DNA of 64,000 nt from Corella eumyota (Eukaryota; Chordata; Ascidiacea; Phlebobranchia; Corellidae). Every line of letters begins with the position of its first letter. Position 1 is the first letter of the stretch. Below, piece by piece: positions 26,409 through 40,500 of this stretch. Position numbers and translations under genes: made by a program. Under the pieces are notes generated by a model, which was given only the letters and a program-made list of their open reading frames with translations, had not been told where the DNA came from and ran no database searches. The stretch covers positions 8,742,001 to 8,806,000 of the forward strand of contig OY720101.1 in the NCBI GenBank assembly GCA_963082875.1, read 5' to 3'.

Positions 26409-27174
26409 TAGGCTGTAATGAGAAAATCCATGTTTAACAACAAATTTTATTGTTTTTTTGTTTTTAAAATATTAAAACAACTTTAAACTTTTATTTTTTT
26501 TACGTTATTAAAGTTTAAAAGCTATTTAAACTATAAACTAATGTTTAAAAAAAAAAATTCCTATCGTCTTGTTTTTAATTTTAATAGAAAATTTGGTCGC
26601 GTTTTTATCTTTAAAAAATGTAGCGTCAGCAAAACTTTTAAGCGTCTGGTCTAAACCGGATTTTACCGCATATTTGGGTTGCTATGCGATGTGGTTGTGC
26701 ACAGAACCGAAACATTTTGCAAAGCGTTGTTTGATTTATTTTTAGCTAAAATTTTCCATTACCGTCGTTAACAGTAGTGTAGTTAAATACACATTCTTTC
26801 ATACTTTTACACATCGAATTTCGTAAAAGTTTTAACTAGTATAAATTTAAACATTGGCGTTAGTACTTCAAGTTAAACACTAATTTTTTTCCTGTTACTG
26901 TATTTTTTTACTAATAAACAAATTAAACTTATATACAATTCTATTTTATTGAAAAAAAACTAATAGCTGTTACAAAAGTATGAAATTCGAAAAAGTGCTG
27001 TCCTATAAAAAATAAGTTTAACATCATAATATAATTGGGTTACTTCTAATTTTGTTATTATAAAATTGTTTTTAACATTATAAAACTGTAAGCACATAAT
27101 TACAAAAAAATTATTTTACTTCGATTAATATCTACAGCAAGCGGGAAATATTGTTTTTGAAGAGTTTAAACTGC

Positions 27175-27832
27175 CTAAAATTCCTGGCCCAGCTTTTCAG
27201 AGAGGCAATTCTGTTTAATACAACGTTTGCAAATGGGCCGAAGTCGAGCCCTGCTGGTTGATCGCTGTTGTCGACGTTTTTTCATATTTGCTATGATGGT
27301 TTTCAGCTTTGCAAAATTACATTTTTTGGGAACCCCGGTGTCGCAGTGTTCCTTAGCGCAGCTGAAAAGTTTCACCAGCATGGTAAGTGTACACCCAAAT
27401 GCACAATCGCGACAATTTTGGCTAATCGAGACGCAATTTGAATGTTGTGTTAAACAATTATATACACAATCTCCTCGATTGTTAAAGTCCACTGCAAACA
27501 CAAAAAAATTGAAGTCTTGTAACTTAGAACTGTGCCTAATATAAACCTATATTTTAACAGCTGTATTTATCTTTTATCAACTCTTTGGTAATATTTAAAC
27601 AGCCTTCTTTAAAAAAATAATGGTTTTAAAATTATTTTTCAAAACTTAGTTATAATTTTGTCTACTTACATTTACTACATTTTGTAATGCAAGTATCAAC
27701 ACATAAAACTCCGCCTCCTTGGCAAGGATTTCCAGGGCAATCTTTAGCACACTGCATTAATCCAGAACTTGTGATTTTATTACCAACGACTGAGCTTAAC
27801 GTAAAGGCTAAAACCAGTAAGGCCAATTTCAT
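27175..27832 (-). CDS. Small secreted cysteine-rich protein 2
   Basis: Exons 27832-27670 and 27491-27175, phase-1 intron, about 159 residues. The signal peptide is MKLALLVLAFTLSSVVG. The mature part has CAKDCPGNPC, CVDTCITKCSKC, CRDCAFGC and CAKEHCDTG, then a strongly basic linker (KKRRQQRSTSRARLR), ending in a CKRCIKQNCL motif. The CxxCxxxC block, the S-C-x4-C block, the Arg-rich linker and the terminal CxxCIxxxCL line up with the genes at 25.4 and 29.3 kb. The function is unknown. The Arg-rich linker just before the last Cys motif could be a cleavage or membrane-binding segment. Confidence 0.75.
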
Positions 27833-29304
27833 GTTGTCAAGCAGTTTTTCAAAACAATTCTAAAGTTCAGATGATTGGGTATGTCTTAAATAAGGTAAAA
27901 AAATATTTAAAAAAGAATTTTTACAAAAAAACGTAAAATTGTAACCTAACTAGCACATCTAAGCATTGACAATCCAGTAAAACAAGTTCAAGGTCAATAC
28001 ATTACCTACTCCCTTTATAAGTATGAAAGTTGTTCGACCTTTTTTTCTCGTTAACTGTGTAAAATCGACAACGTTGCAAATTTTGCAAATCACAAAATCC
28101 AATTGCCATATTTAGGCTGATAATGAAATTGCCGCATGAACTGTAATAAACGCCCACATAACAATATTAAGTCATGGTAAAAAAATACTTGTACGTGCAA
28201 AAACAAAATATATAGGAAAAAGATTTTTGGCGAATGGATATACCTTATTCAAAAACATTGCAAATTTTTCGTTGAATATCGGGTCAGTTAACTTAAAATA
28301 ATGGTAAAAACCCTTTTTTGTTTAATTTTTTGTGAAAATTTCTTAATTTGTCGAAGAGATAAAGACGCATTTAAAATAAAAATTTGAAAAATGTTATTGT
28401 CTAAAATTAATTAGTTTTAAATAAAAAAAAAATTATTAATCTTGTCTTTTTTTAATTAAAATAACGCATATTGTCCAATTAACACAAAATTTCTGAAAAT
28501 ATATCTTTAAAAAACTGTAAGTTTTATTTCTTTTTACTTTCTCATCGATACATGGTGTTTCGCTTTTAAAGCAAGGATTATAATGACGTAATGCAGCAAA
28601 TGGTACTGATAGCTTTAATTTTTTATTAACAACATCCCTCAAAGCGACAGATAATACTTACAATGTCAGTTTTAAGTATGACATTTTGTATAGGCTAACT
28701 CGACTTCGACATATCAACCAGCAAAAAACCTTGCTTAACAACGTACTTACAAAAAACAAGAAAAATTGAAACCTCTATTCACTTTTCCTTGGTCATATAA
28801 CTTTGTTTAACATTGAGAAAAACACGTCAAAATTTTTTTATGCAATTTTATATATTCTTTATTTTGATGGATAGATTGGGTTTTTAAAATACGATACCTG
28901 CCTTATTTAATTCGCGTTGCACGTTATGCGTTGCACGCTAAAAGTTCTGGTTAACTATTACATTTAAAAATAAGAAAACTTTTATAAATTTATTAAATGC
29001 AAATTTCTTGCAATTTTTTTCTAATTTTTATTGGGTGTCTCTTTTGATATATATTGTTCTTCTGCAATGAATTAATAATACGACAAATATTGAAGGCAAA
29101 TTTTGTTTTATTAAATTATAAATTTTGGGAATTTTTGAATTATCTAGGCGATGAAATTTTATTAAGTTTAGAAGTTTTAAGGTAAATTGAAGACAAACAT
29201 GAAAAAATATTGAAAATCTGGAAAATAACGGATACGATTTGTGTAATATATACATCGTGGAAAATGACTAAACATTATACTACATTTAAAAATCCCGTGT
29301 AAGT

Positions 29305-29918
29305 CTAATGTCGACCGGCTAGGCATCCGCTCGCTTGGATGCATTTCTTGCATGCCGGCTTCACTTTTGGTCGCCTAGCCGAGCGTGTTCGCCTTCCTTT
29401 GAGGAGTTCCACAAATTTTTGCAACTTATCCATATCGCACCGCTCACTACAACTCTCTTGAACACATGTAAATTTCGTTTTTACTTGTCCTTTAATGCAA
29501 GGAATCATGCACTCCTTGCACCCACCGTCCCCGGAGCCAAGGCAAGTGTCGCTAAAGCACCCTTTTGCACACCCAAATTTCTCTGCCTTTGATTTAGCTG
29601 TAAAGGTACAACATTTATATAAGCAATTTAACAAAACATCAGTCGCAAAAAAATTGGATTAACATTTTTTTAAACATTTTTACAAAACACCAGTCGCAGA
29701 AACCTAGTTTATACTTCTATTAATTCTTAAATATTTAAAATGTTTAAATTTTTGAACGTACCTCCGCTTAGGCAATTTGGCAAGCAATTTCTTAGACAGC
29801 CAGCACGACTAGCACAGTCTGGGCATTTGGCCAGGCAACTTTGTATAACTGGTCTTTTCTTGGCTTCAGCATTTACAATGAAGGCCACGAACAGCAAGGC
29901 AACTACTGCAAACTTCAT
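29305..29918 (-). CDS. Small secreted cysteine-rich protein 3
   Basis: Exons 29918-29762 and 29597-29305, phase-1 intron, about 149 residues. MKFAVVALLFVAFIVNAEA is the signal peptide. CLAKCPDCASRAGCLRNCLPNC fills the rest of exon 1. Exon 2 has FGCAKGCFSDTC, CKECMIPC and CVQESCSERC, then a DKLQKFVELLKG segment with helical character, a basic GRRTRSARRPKVK and the terminal CKKCIQASGCL. It is the closest relative of gene 2 in the order of exon-2 motifs. The 1.5 kb between genes 2 and 3 is AT-rich and shows nothing else. From 29,919 to about 32,700 I see no supportable gene. Confidence 0.77.
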
Positions 29919-32720
29919 TGCGTTAAGTTTTTTATTTAATGCTAAAATTACTTAGATATTAATCTAAAATTTAAAACAATGTTTCTTTTGTAAAGTTAAA
30001 AAAACTTTCAATCTTTATAGACACCACTAGACTTTAAAGCAAAAAATTACGACACTTTAAAATGTATGCAAAACTTCACTCAATATATAGGGCACTTCAG
30101 CAACACATTCCTTTTTTTAACAGAGTTGACTGTGCCTGCAAAATCTGCTACGTTGGGAATTTTAAAGACCGCTGAGACCTATTGACGTAAGCACCGAGAC
30201 CGACCGGCTTCGACGATAAACAAAAAAGAAAAACAATTTAAGGTGAACGAACTTAGGCCTGCTCGATTTACAGTTTTTGGTTTGGCGATACATTTCCTTA
30301 ACAAGAAAGAAGTGGCTTCATGGCGTGTTGTGTTACGGTCGTTCACCTCTGCTCGTTTAAAGCAAAAACAAAGCTGAGGTTGTTTTGAAAGCCGACTTAA
30401 GAACCTTTTGTTCGCCTGAATTGGCCACTCACATTTCAACACATCCGTTGTTTTGCAAAATTTTTGGCTTAAACTTCGGCAATAACAAAAACGTCGGAGA
30501 AGTCGTTGAACCCGTTGAAATGTGCCCACTCATCAATAAAAACGACTTTTTAAAACATTTTCAAATCTGATTCAAACTAAACTTAGCGCTTTAATTTAAA
30601 CCTATACACTACACTAGTCCCCAAAAATTAAAAATTGCCATTATAACATTGTTAATTGCTTCATGAATTGCTTTTCAAAAATAGTAAAGTTCTAATTATT
30701 TTTTTATTTTGTCGAATAACAAGAACATAAAACATTTTTTTAAACATTATAAGTAACAAACTAACACATAAGTACAGAAATCTTGAACAAAATTTTTCAA
30801 AAATTAAAAAATTTAATATTTAAGATTTCCCTTATTATTTGATCGTTGATTTTTTTACATTGTTGTGCGCTAAAATGAATAAAATAAAATTATCAAAAAC
30901 CGGGCGTCAGATTTGTATGCTGTTTATTACTTTTTTATATGACACCCCTCTATGTTTGAGTTTTAATAATATGTTGATGTTTTATTTTAAATTCTAGCTC
31001 GAGTTGTACCGATTGCAATGTGGTGATGTTAAAATTGTACATTTCGATAAGAGGAGTATTACATGGAAGATTGTAAGTTGCCTTTTACTTATGTTTAAAA
31101 GTTAAACATGTTTGTATAAGCTTTCCACACAGGGTATCTATATGTGTTTTTAAATTCGTACAAAAACATGCCTTATAATAATGCGGGTTAATTTTAAGCT
31201 GTAAATAATTAATTATCCATTTCGTTTCAAATATGCATTTTTTTACTATTTTCAGCAAATAAATGATTGAAAATATATTAGAGGTTTTGCCATAAGTGAT
31301 GTATATAGCACGTTAGTATGGTTGACACTAAATCCAAAGTGCCTTTAGAACCTCTAAAAATGGCTATGGTAATTACAATTTAATTTTTAAAACATACTGG
31401 AAATAATGAACACCAAAAACCAGATTACCATATTTTTTGTGTGACGTGGAAAGTACTAAGTTAGCGTATGGAGTGTATACAAGCTAGTACTTCCTACGCC
31501 ATCACAAACTGAACTTTCCTTTTCTTTTTTTTAATTAAATTAAATTTTTTCCAAGTTGTATAACTTAAAAAGTAAGTAAAATTACTTAAAACTATTTTTG
31601 TGTTTAGTAACACCAACTTTATCAATTTTCATGTAAAAAAAATCGCCAATATAGGACTTAAAAAAAGCCATTGGGTTCTTTAATAAAAACATTTTAGGCC
31701 AATAGGTTATATTTAGTCTTTAAGTGCCTAAACAACAAACTGTAGCCTATTTTAATTAACTCAAGTTACCTTTTTAAAGCTCCTTTTTTGAATACACCTT
31801 GTGTACCTCAATCCAACAAAATGTAGACTTCTATTATACAAACTTATAGGATTTGTATAGAAAAATACTTAAAAATATTTATAATTAGATCTTTATAATT
31901 ATATAACAAGATTAACAATAAGCCTAGTAATTTCTAAAAGAAATACTTCCCGCTTTTAGAGATTATTCCAACATTTAAACCTGATTTAATAATTCATTTA
32001 GTATTATTTTTAATAATTTATATTTTTACATATTTAAAGATGTAAATTTAATTAAATACTTTAAAGTCATATTTTATTTATAAAATAAATCTAGTTCTTA
32101 GTTCGGATTTACGTACGAACATCAAATTTTCATTTTTGTATTTAAACAACCGCCGCGTTATTAAAACCTTTTCTTAAAAATATTTGAAAGGTGTTCGTTT
32201 TTAGAATAAGTAAATACGCATGACCTTAAAGTAATATAGAATTTTTCGTGTTTCGATAGAATTTTCGTATTTAAATTGAACAGAATTTTATAAATACTAA
32301 GTGAAAATTAATGGAGCAGATTTATATACAGTGGAATTAAATAAAATGAATTTAAAAATAATTTTATATACTTTTTTTTTTGAATCTAAAATATTAATTT
32401 TTTTTTATTTCAATTTTTTTTTATTTAATTTAGTTAAGTTCCGTTTAAACAGTATTGGTCAAACGATGTGTTACTATTCTTTCTATTTAAGTATGTTTTT
32501 AAATTTTTTTATTTAAATTGTTTTTGATTTTTTATGACACCCTGCATGCTAACTAAATAAATTCTTAATATAAGCCTATAAAATTTATTGAATCGTTTTA
32601 GTTTTGCATGTTGATAGAAAATTTACAGCTACTAATTTGGTTTAGAAATCAGTAGAAATTATTTAAATTCGTTTTTTGTTTAAATACTTGAATAATTTTA
32701 AAGCTATATTTGTTTTAGCT

Positions 32721-33803
32721 ATGCATTCCAAAAGGTTTATTTTACTTTCAATTTGTTTACTAATAAATGACTCCTCACTAAAAAGTACCGGTTCTGGTAA
32801 AAACATGGAAATAGCTGTTTACGTGCTAGAAACAGCACCAGCTACAACTACGAGTTTCGTGTATTCAACTAGCTGGCCTTCTACACAAAATAAGCAAGTT
32901 CGAAAACTAATCAATTTAAATAGTACAAACTTAAATAGCCCTTTAAATGTTACTTAAAGCATTCAACATTTTGAAAACATTGTTCTGGTTGTTTCTAGCG
33001 CTATCGGGTTCTACTTAGCAATTACAACAACTATCTACGTTACATGTTTTTCCTTACAAAGCATGAAGCTTACAAATGCATTTACACTTACTGCCATTTA
33101 TTTGCAATCTGGTGCGGGTCTTTGGCTTTTACTGGATGTGCATATTAACGTATCAAAACCGCTCTTCTACATTGGCAGCGTTTTGATTATTGTATTGAAC
33201 CAGGTGACTGTATCTCTTATATACATGGTTCTATGGCTTCGGCAAAAGGCTATTTCAAACAACCCAACCTTGAACTATTTAGGAAAGTCTAAAGTCGTGA
33301 AGTTTCGGCGTTTGGTCTTAGCTGGTATAATAATCATACCCATAGCGATGTCAGTTTTACTAATTTTAATGCCTCACGTAGTTCGTACTGCATCGTCCAT
33401 GCAAAACTGCTCCAAAAGTCGTTTGGCTTCATTTCTTTCAGTCTTATCTACGTTATATATGATTTGTGCTTTGTTAAAGATTGTGCTACTCTTGCTTATT
33501 CTAGTTCCCGTTATTACACATTTAGCCATCAAGGAACGAAGGGGAAATTATATTTTAGAAAGAATGGTGATTCGCTTATGTGTTACTACTGGAATTTGTG
33601 TGGCCACAGATATTGGATTTTTAGCTATTGTTTTAAACCGTATGAGTGGTGCAACAAGAAATTTCGTGTCCATTTTTAATTTGTTGAACATTAATGTAAA
33701 CTTGCTGGCTCTTATTTTTTCGTTTGCGGATTACAAAAAAAGACTTTTTCCGGTCAATTTAAATCGTCCTGATGATAACCAAAACCCTAATGCCACTGTT
33801 TAG
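32721..33803 (+). CDS. Seven-helix receptor-like protein, in-frame stop
   Basis: One reading frame runs from an ATG at 32721 to the stop at 33801-33803, broken only by TAA at 32955-32957. The part before the stop has a signal-peptide-like start (RFILLSICLLINDSS) and Thr/Ser-rich sequence with NST and NVT glycosylation sites, like a receptor ectodomain. The part after it shows seven hydrophobic segments, starting FENIVLVVSSAIGFYLAITT, with a cytosolic EFRRxx-like basic segment before helix 6 (AIKERRGNYILERM). The end FADYKKRLFP resembles a helix-8 region. No DRY or NPxxY motif is clear. The downstream open part alone could start at 33063, but would then lack helix 1. A TTTTAG acceptor-like signal lies 2 bp before the first ATG and could accept a trans-spliced leader. 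It is either a host receptor with an unseen intron, a polymorphic stop, or a pseudogene. Confidence 0.55.
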
Positions 33804-34501
33804 TTTAAAGCATCATGCAAGTTTCCCATTATTTAGTTTAATCACGCCTTATTAAAATCAGTATTTTATGTTTTTGGAAGGATAATTTTTAACCATATAT
33901 ATCTCTATATATATATATTGTTAATCTGCAATTGAATTTTGGTTATCATCCTTTGTTTATACTGTATAAAACACAATAAAAAAAAACATGTGGCTGTTTG
34001 TTTGTTCTTTAATTACTGTTTGTTTATTTTATTTTTACAAATATTATTTTAGTGAATCAAATTTTAGGTAGCGTCATATTTTTTTAATAAATGTGAAAGT
34101 TATGTTTCTCTTTTGAAAAATTAAACGATAAAAGCATTCATTTGATCGCAAGAACTGCATAGTGTTCTGTTGTTTTTATGTTAAATTACCTTAGCAAATT
34201 GTAAAACGAGAGTACCCTTTAATCAGATTATATATTCATTTAATAAATATTTTAATACAAGCTTGTTTTTTTTTATTTAAACACGTTTAAAGAAAAAACC
34301 TGAAGAGAAATAACATATATTACTAAAGTTATGGTTCGATGCACGCGAGTGGAAAAAAGGGAAAAAATATGTGGTTGTAATAGTTAATTTGAAACCGCGT
34401 AGCTGTACGGTTTTATAAAAAATATTTTGTTAATTAATGCTGGGATCAAATTATTGTTTTAGTTGTTAGGTGTAACTTTGTTAAAACATTTTATTTAAAC
34501 G

Positions 34502-37500
34502 ATGGGCCTTCCAGCACCGATATTAACTCCGGAAATCAAGTACGCGAAGGTAAGCAGTTAAGCGAGTATTCTAGGTTAATTATGTCTACAGTCTGAGAGT
34601 GTGTTATACAACGAAAGTACGGGTTTTAACACGAATAACACAAATATATACGGTATATATTATATGTATTGTGTTATTATTGTGCAGTTATAAATGCCTT
34701 GTAATCAAACTAGCCCTTCATGCTGTAAAGGGCTTAACAGGTTATGAATGTTGTTATAGTTAACTAACTGTGTTTGTACTACTGGGCTAATAAAGCATGT
34801 AACAAAGCCTAATATTCTTAGGTAACAGTATTTGTAGTTATATAGGCTAATATACAGATCACATTCAAAATCTCTATAGACGAAAAAGCCCCGTGTTAAA
34901 CCGAATAGCTATCGCCTTTTAAATTTGACTCTTTTTGTAGTGCTTTTACACATTTTACACGTGGCAAACCAATCAGCTGATCCCCCACAATGACGTCATA
35001 ATTTAAGTAAAATTGTTTTGCAACTGCACTCTTTACCGTGACAGCATTTCTTGTAAACTATTTTTTGTTAAAATTTGATTTAAAATTTACGAAATTTTTG
35101 ATTTAGATCTTTATTAACAACAAATGGGTTAATTCTGTAAGTGGGAAAACATTTCCATCCATTAATCCATGTACTGAAAAGAAAATTTGTGATGTACAAG
35201 AAGCTGATAAGGTAAAGTCATTATACAAAACATTCCACCTCGAAAAAATAACGAGTTGTTACAGAAAAACGTTTATTTTCACTAGGCTGACGTAGACATT
35301 GCGGTAAAGGCAGCAAAAGAAGCGTTTAAAGTAGGCTCGGTATGGCGAACAATGGACGCTTCAAATCGGGGCGTTTTGCTCAACCGCTTGGCCGATTTAA
35401 TACAACGAGATCGACAATATCTTGCCGTGAGTAATAACTCAAACCAAAAATTTTAATTTTTAAAAGAACTCGTGCTAATAATGTCATGACATTATAAAAG
35501 CCGTTGTGCTGTGTTTTGATTTGCTTTTGACTATTTTGGTTTGGTTTCAGAGTCTCGAGACTTTGGACAACGGGAAGCCTTACAATATTTCCTACAATGT
35601 GGATATTGGACTAGTGATTAAATGCTACAGGTAACAATCTAAAAAACTAGATTGCATAAATTTGAGTAAATTGACCAAATCTATTTTAATCTGTTGCTTA
35701 AAAAGCCTAAAAGATTGCTTGAACTATTTTCTGCTATTTAGGTACGTCAATCCGATATTATATTTTAAGTAAAAAGAACCAATTTGAAACTACGATTTTG
35801 ACTAGTTTGCAAAATTTTGATTATAATTTATGAGCGCATTTGGCAAGAACATTTGCCTCATTAAACGTATTCAATTTCGTTTTTTTTTTAAAGTGCATAA
35901 CTTACTTGAAGCGGATTAGACTCAATAGGATTACGTGCAAATTTATAACCGAAATATGAGTTATATCGAAAGAGAAATATAATTTTTTTAGCAACTCAAT
36001 TAAAAGGTACAACAAATGGGGTACACGCACATTTTAAACAAACAAATTCTATTTCTAGGTACTTTGCCGGCTGGGCAGACAAAAATCAGGGAAAGACTAT
36101 ACCAATAGGTAAGCTATATTATATATATATATATTACAGAATAATTAATACTTTGACATTTAACCCATGTTTTGTAAGACTATAGAAGACTGACCGATGT
36201 CATTTCTTTAACACGATGTAATTTAATATCCCAAAAAGGCGCCTTCTGAAAATACTGTCACGGAAACAGACGAATAATTAATTAGCGTTTCATATTTTAG
36301 CGTGTTTTCATAGAAAACGACATTTTATCATTGTTTTCTTTTTGTGCTATGGTATTTAAATTGCTACCGGCAAACATTTGCAGGTTTTAAACTCTTTCAA
36401 GATATATTTTGCGAGTTTGTATTACAAAAGCATAACAAACTTGGGATAAAAAACAACTACAACCTATAACTATTTTTAACTTTATAACGTTTAAATTCGG
36501 TTAGTGTTTTTAATTTTTTCGAAGTCAACCTAATATTTTGGAAACTAATTTTTATGAAAAACATTTAAAAGTAATATTGGCAATTTTTAGATGGTGACCA
36601 TTTCGCTTACACCAGACACGAACCAGTAGGTATATGTGGTCAAATAATACCATGGAATTTCCCCCTGCTCATGCAGGCTTGGAAATTGGGACCAGCACTG
36701 GCTTGTGGCAATGTAGTTGTTATGAAACCTGCTGAGCAAACGCCTTTGACTGCGCTGTACGTTGCACAACTAACTGTAGAGGTTCGTATAATCATGTATT
36801 CTAGTTTGCTTCAATTAGTTATTTAAAAAATCTAAATTCAAGGCTAGAAATAATACCAAAATAAGCATTCCGGGTTTGAAAGGTGTTGATTTCTTAAAAT
36901 CTATTTCGTTTTTATTCTAAATTCTTTTTGTTTTGCAAAGTTGCAACGTTTGCAACAAAATTTAAGGTGGGTCTCCTTTCTGGAATTTTTGTATTCGCTT
37001 TAAGTTCAAAATTAATGACCCGTGCATTCTAAGGTTGCAAAAAAACGAAGTTTTAAAACGGAAAATTACTAGTTATTTCATTGCGTTTTTTACGAAGTTT
37101 AAAAAGAACAGATTTTTAAACTAATGTGTTTTTCAACCGTTGTAACCTAAAATTAAAGGGTTTTTCTACTTAATATACATTTGAAATTCCTAAACACATT
37201 TACATTTTTTTTTAATTTAAGTTTTTTTGGTACATTACCTTAGGTTTTACAGTTTATCATTTAAAAAAAAAAAAAAAACATTTTAGGTTTGACTTTTCTT
37301 GTCGTTACAAAATGTTTGTTTTTACCTTTCAACGCAGTTTGATTGATTACCTAATAAAATATGTTGTTAAACGTGCACACTCTTTGCGTAGATTATGACT
37401 TAGCAGTAGACGTTGTACACCAAAGGCAAGAACCGTGCAAAAGTTTTTCACGTTTATCAAAACAAATATGCTCATATTTACATACTAGTCAATTGTCCGC

Positions 37501-40500
37501 CTTAAGGGCTGTATTTAAACTGTCGTAGGACGATCGCAACTTATATTTGCCCGTGGTGATTTAACTGTATATATAAATCTCTGGCGTCTACCAATAGCTT
37601 AAAACACGTCACAACAGCACAACTTTTTACCTTAAGATGATACGGTAAAAATTTTTAGCAACCTTTAAGTTGACACTTTTTAGGCTGGTTTTCCACCAGG
37701 AGTTATCAACGTGCTTCCTGGTTATGGACCAACTGCTGGTGCAGCTATAAGCGAACATATGGACATTGATAAAGTGGCGTTTACTGGCTCAACTGAGGTA
37801 CTTAATAACATGTGTTTAAAGACACTTACTTAAAAACAACGTATTAAAACATCCATTAGATTATGTCTTACAAGATTATTTCATTCATTAAAACAAGATC
37901 AAAATATGTATTTTTGCTTTATGGCTGTTTTAATTTTTAAATCTGCCTAACTTTTTTTTAGCATTATGGACTAAACATTTTATAAATAAATAACGTGTTT
38001 ACCTCATATAACATTACAAAATCCAAAATTTAATAGTTAAATCTACAAATCCAATTTATTACTGTAATAGAAACTCTTTGGCCACAAAAAGTAGCAAGAA
38101 TACCACATACTACTGTATTATCAATGAACAAAAACAATTTCTTAAATATTTTTGATATTAATAAATAAAATTAAAATTTTTTTTAGGTAGGTCATATTGT
38201 TATGCAAGCTGCAGGTAAAAGCAATCTTAAAAGAATAAGTCTCGAGTTAGGTGGAAAAAGTCCAGTGATTGTAATGGATGATGCCGATTTGGAACATGCC
38301 GTCGAGACTGCTCATTTTGGTCTCTTTTTCAACCAGGTGTATTTAAATTCATATTTAATACTAAACACAATCGCCTAATACTGCTTAGCACGTTTATAAT
38401 TTATTAACGATATACGTGTGTAATAAGATATCGGTAATAAGGATTTCCTAGTATAATTTATCATTTTAAGTCGGTATTCATAGTGGACTGGTATTTTATT
38501 ATTTAGGACAGGTCTGCTATCAATTTGTCTTGTCATGTTTTTCTTTTTGCGTTAATACTACGCTATATAACAATCATTGGTTTACATTTATGTCTATATT
38601 TTGATTACTATCAATTTAAATGCAACAACTTTAACGATGGTCAATTTTTTTCCTAAACGCGCAGGGCCAATGCTGTTGTGCTGGTTCACGTATTTTCGTT
38701 CAAGAAGGAATTTATGACAAGTTTGTGAAATTGAGTGTTGAGAGAGCTTCCAAACGAACTGTGGGATCACCATGGGAGGAAGGAATTGAACAAGGCCCAC
38801 AGGTATACCCATAACCCATAAAAAAAGTTTTGCATGGGTAAGAAACCTGTCTATCACTGTTTAAAAAAGATAAAAATTGCACATTTTTGCCCACATTTAA
38901 ATCAGATAAAAATTAAGAAAAACTCTGCATTTAAACCGTTTGCCCCCCTTACCCTAATTTGAAGACAATCACTACAATATCTAAATTCTTTGTTAGATTG
39001 ACGTTGAACAATTTGACAAAATTCAAGATTTGATCAAATCCGGCAAAGAAGAGGGTGCAGAACTGTTATGTGGGGGTGATAGGTATGGTGAAGTTGGTTA
39101 CTTTATTCAACCAACTGTTTTTGCAAATGTACAAGACCATATGAGGATCGCCAAAGAAGAGGTAGCAAATAATATTTTAGTTTGTGTATTTTTGAGCCTT
39201 AACTTTACGCAGGCCATTAGTTAGCCATTAATTGCTTCGAAGCGCAAAAAAGGTAGATTATTTAACCGCTTTGAAGCAGATGGAATTGCGCTCCGTCTGC
39301 TGGGGTATTGTGTTTTTACCACTACACCATGCTGCCGGTTCAAAATCAACCGCTTAAACATCACCTTAAAGACCTAAGGTAAACCTGAAGCGACTATTGA
39401 GTTGCTCTATTAACCGCTTTAAGAGTTAATGCAAAACCCCAGCAGACACATCTTCCAACCCGCCTAAATGCAGTTAATGGTTCCACCTAATGTTTATTGA
39501 TAATGTCTTTTTATCCTTTCTACCTTTAAAATGTTTTTAGAACCTTTTATATTTGTGTGACAGTTATTTCAAAGTAATTTATTTTAATCTATTGGCTTTT
39601 GATTTCTAAATTTGTATATATCTTGTATATATCTTTATCCTCGATGTGGAAAGGTCGAATGCGCGTCATCAGTTATTCCGACCCAGTCTCGAGTTGCGTT
39701 TAGCAGTTTGGGATATTATAGATTATAATTGCCCAATAATAATGCTGCTGATTAAGTGCTGGCTCAGCAGGAGTTTATACCGTTTATAGCGCCTTACTCA
39801 AGGGCGCTACAGCATGAGAGTAGTGGGAATGGAACCCACGACCTTATGGTGGTGTACCAAGTGTTCTAACCACTACACCACGCTGCCGGTTTGAACGCTA
39901 TTACGAAAATGTTTTTTTTTTAATGTTTTTTTTTAATTTTATATTTTATGCTTTAGATATTTGGGCCGGTTCAACAGATTATGAAGTTTAAAACGGCCGA
40001 GGAAGCTGTGGAAAGATCAAATAATTCTTGTTATGGGCTGGCAGCTGCTGTTTTTACCACTAATGTTAACACGGCCATTACTATGTCGAACAACGTACGG
40101 GCTGGCACTATTTGGTAAGCGTAAAAAAATAATTTTTTTTTATCGGAATTTTTTTTAGGATTTTTAAAAACAAGATTTTTTTTATTTATATTTTCATTAT
40201 TTTTTTATTTTCTTCTTATCTTATTTTTTCAACACTAATTCGCTTTTATTCAAAATTTGAATTGCAAAATGTATTTAATTTTTACACTTAAAAAATTTGT
40301 TCTCATTTTGCTACAGTTTAAAAATCTTTCTGATATAAAATTTATTTAAAGAGTAAATACTTTTTTTTTACATTTTTACATTATACAATTTGCCAACTTG
40401 TCAAAAAAATGAATTTAAACCATAATTGTAACTAACACTATTAACTGTTTTACATTAAGGGTGAACTGTTATGACGTTTTTTCGGCAATGATGCCGTTTG

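Noticed and set aside
27227-27544. 105-codon plus-strand frame opposite cysteine-rich gene 2
   Set aside because: It is the antisense shadow of the second exon, which has the family Cys pattern on the minus strand.
28240-28262. Partial spliced-leader-like match on the minus strand (TTTGAATAAGGTAT)
   Set aside because: Only the 3' part agrees with the leader and the 5' bases differ, so chance in AT-rich DNA is likely.
30179-30570. Overlapping open frames on both strands (116 and 61 codons) in somewhat less AT-rich sequence
   Set aside because: No recognisable domain, signal peptide or splice partner, and frames on both strands are equally good. It may be untranslated or chance.
31318-31372. 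Short ATG frame starting MVDTKSKVPLEPLKMAMV
   Set aside because: Only about 20 codons with no acceptor or donor support on either side.
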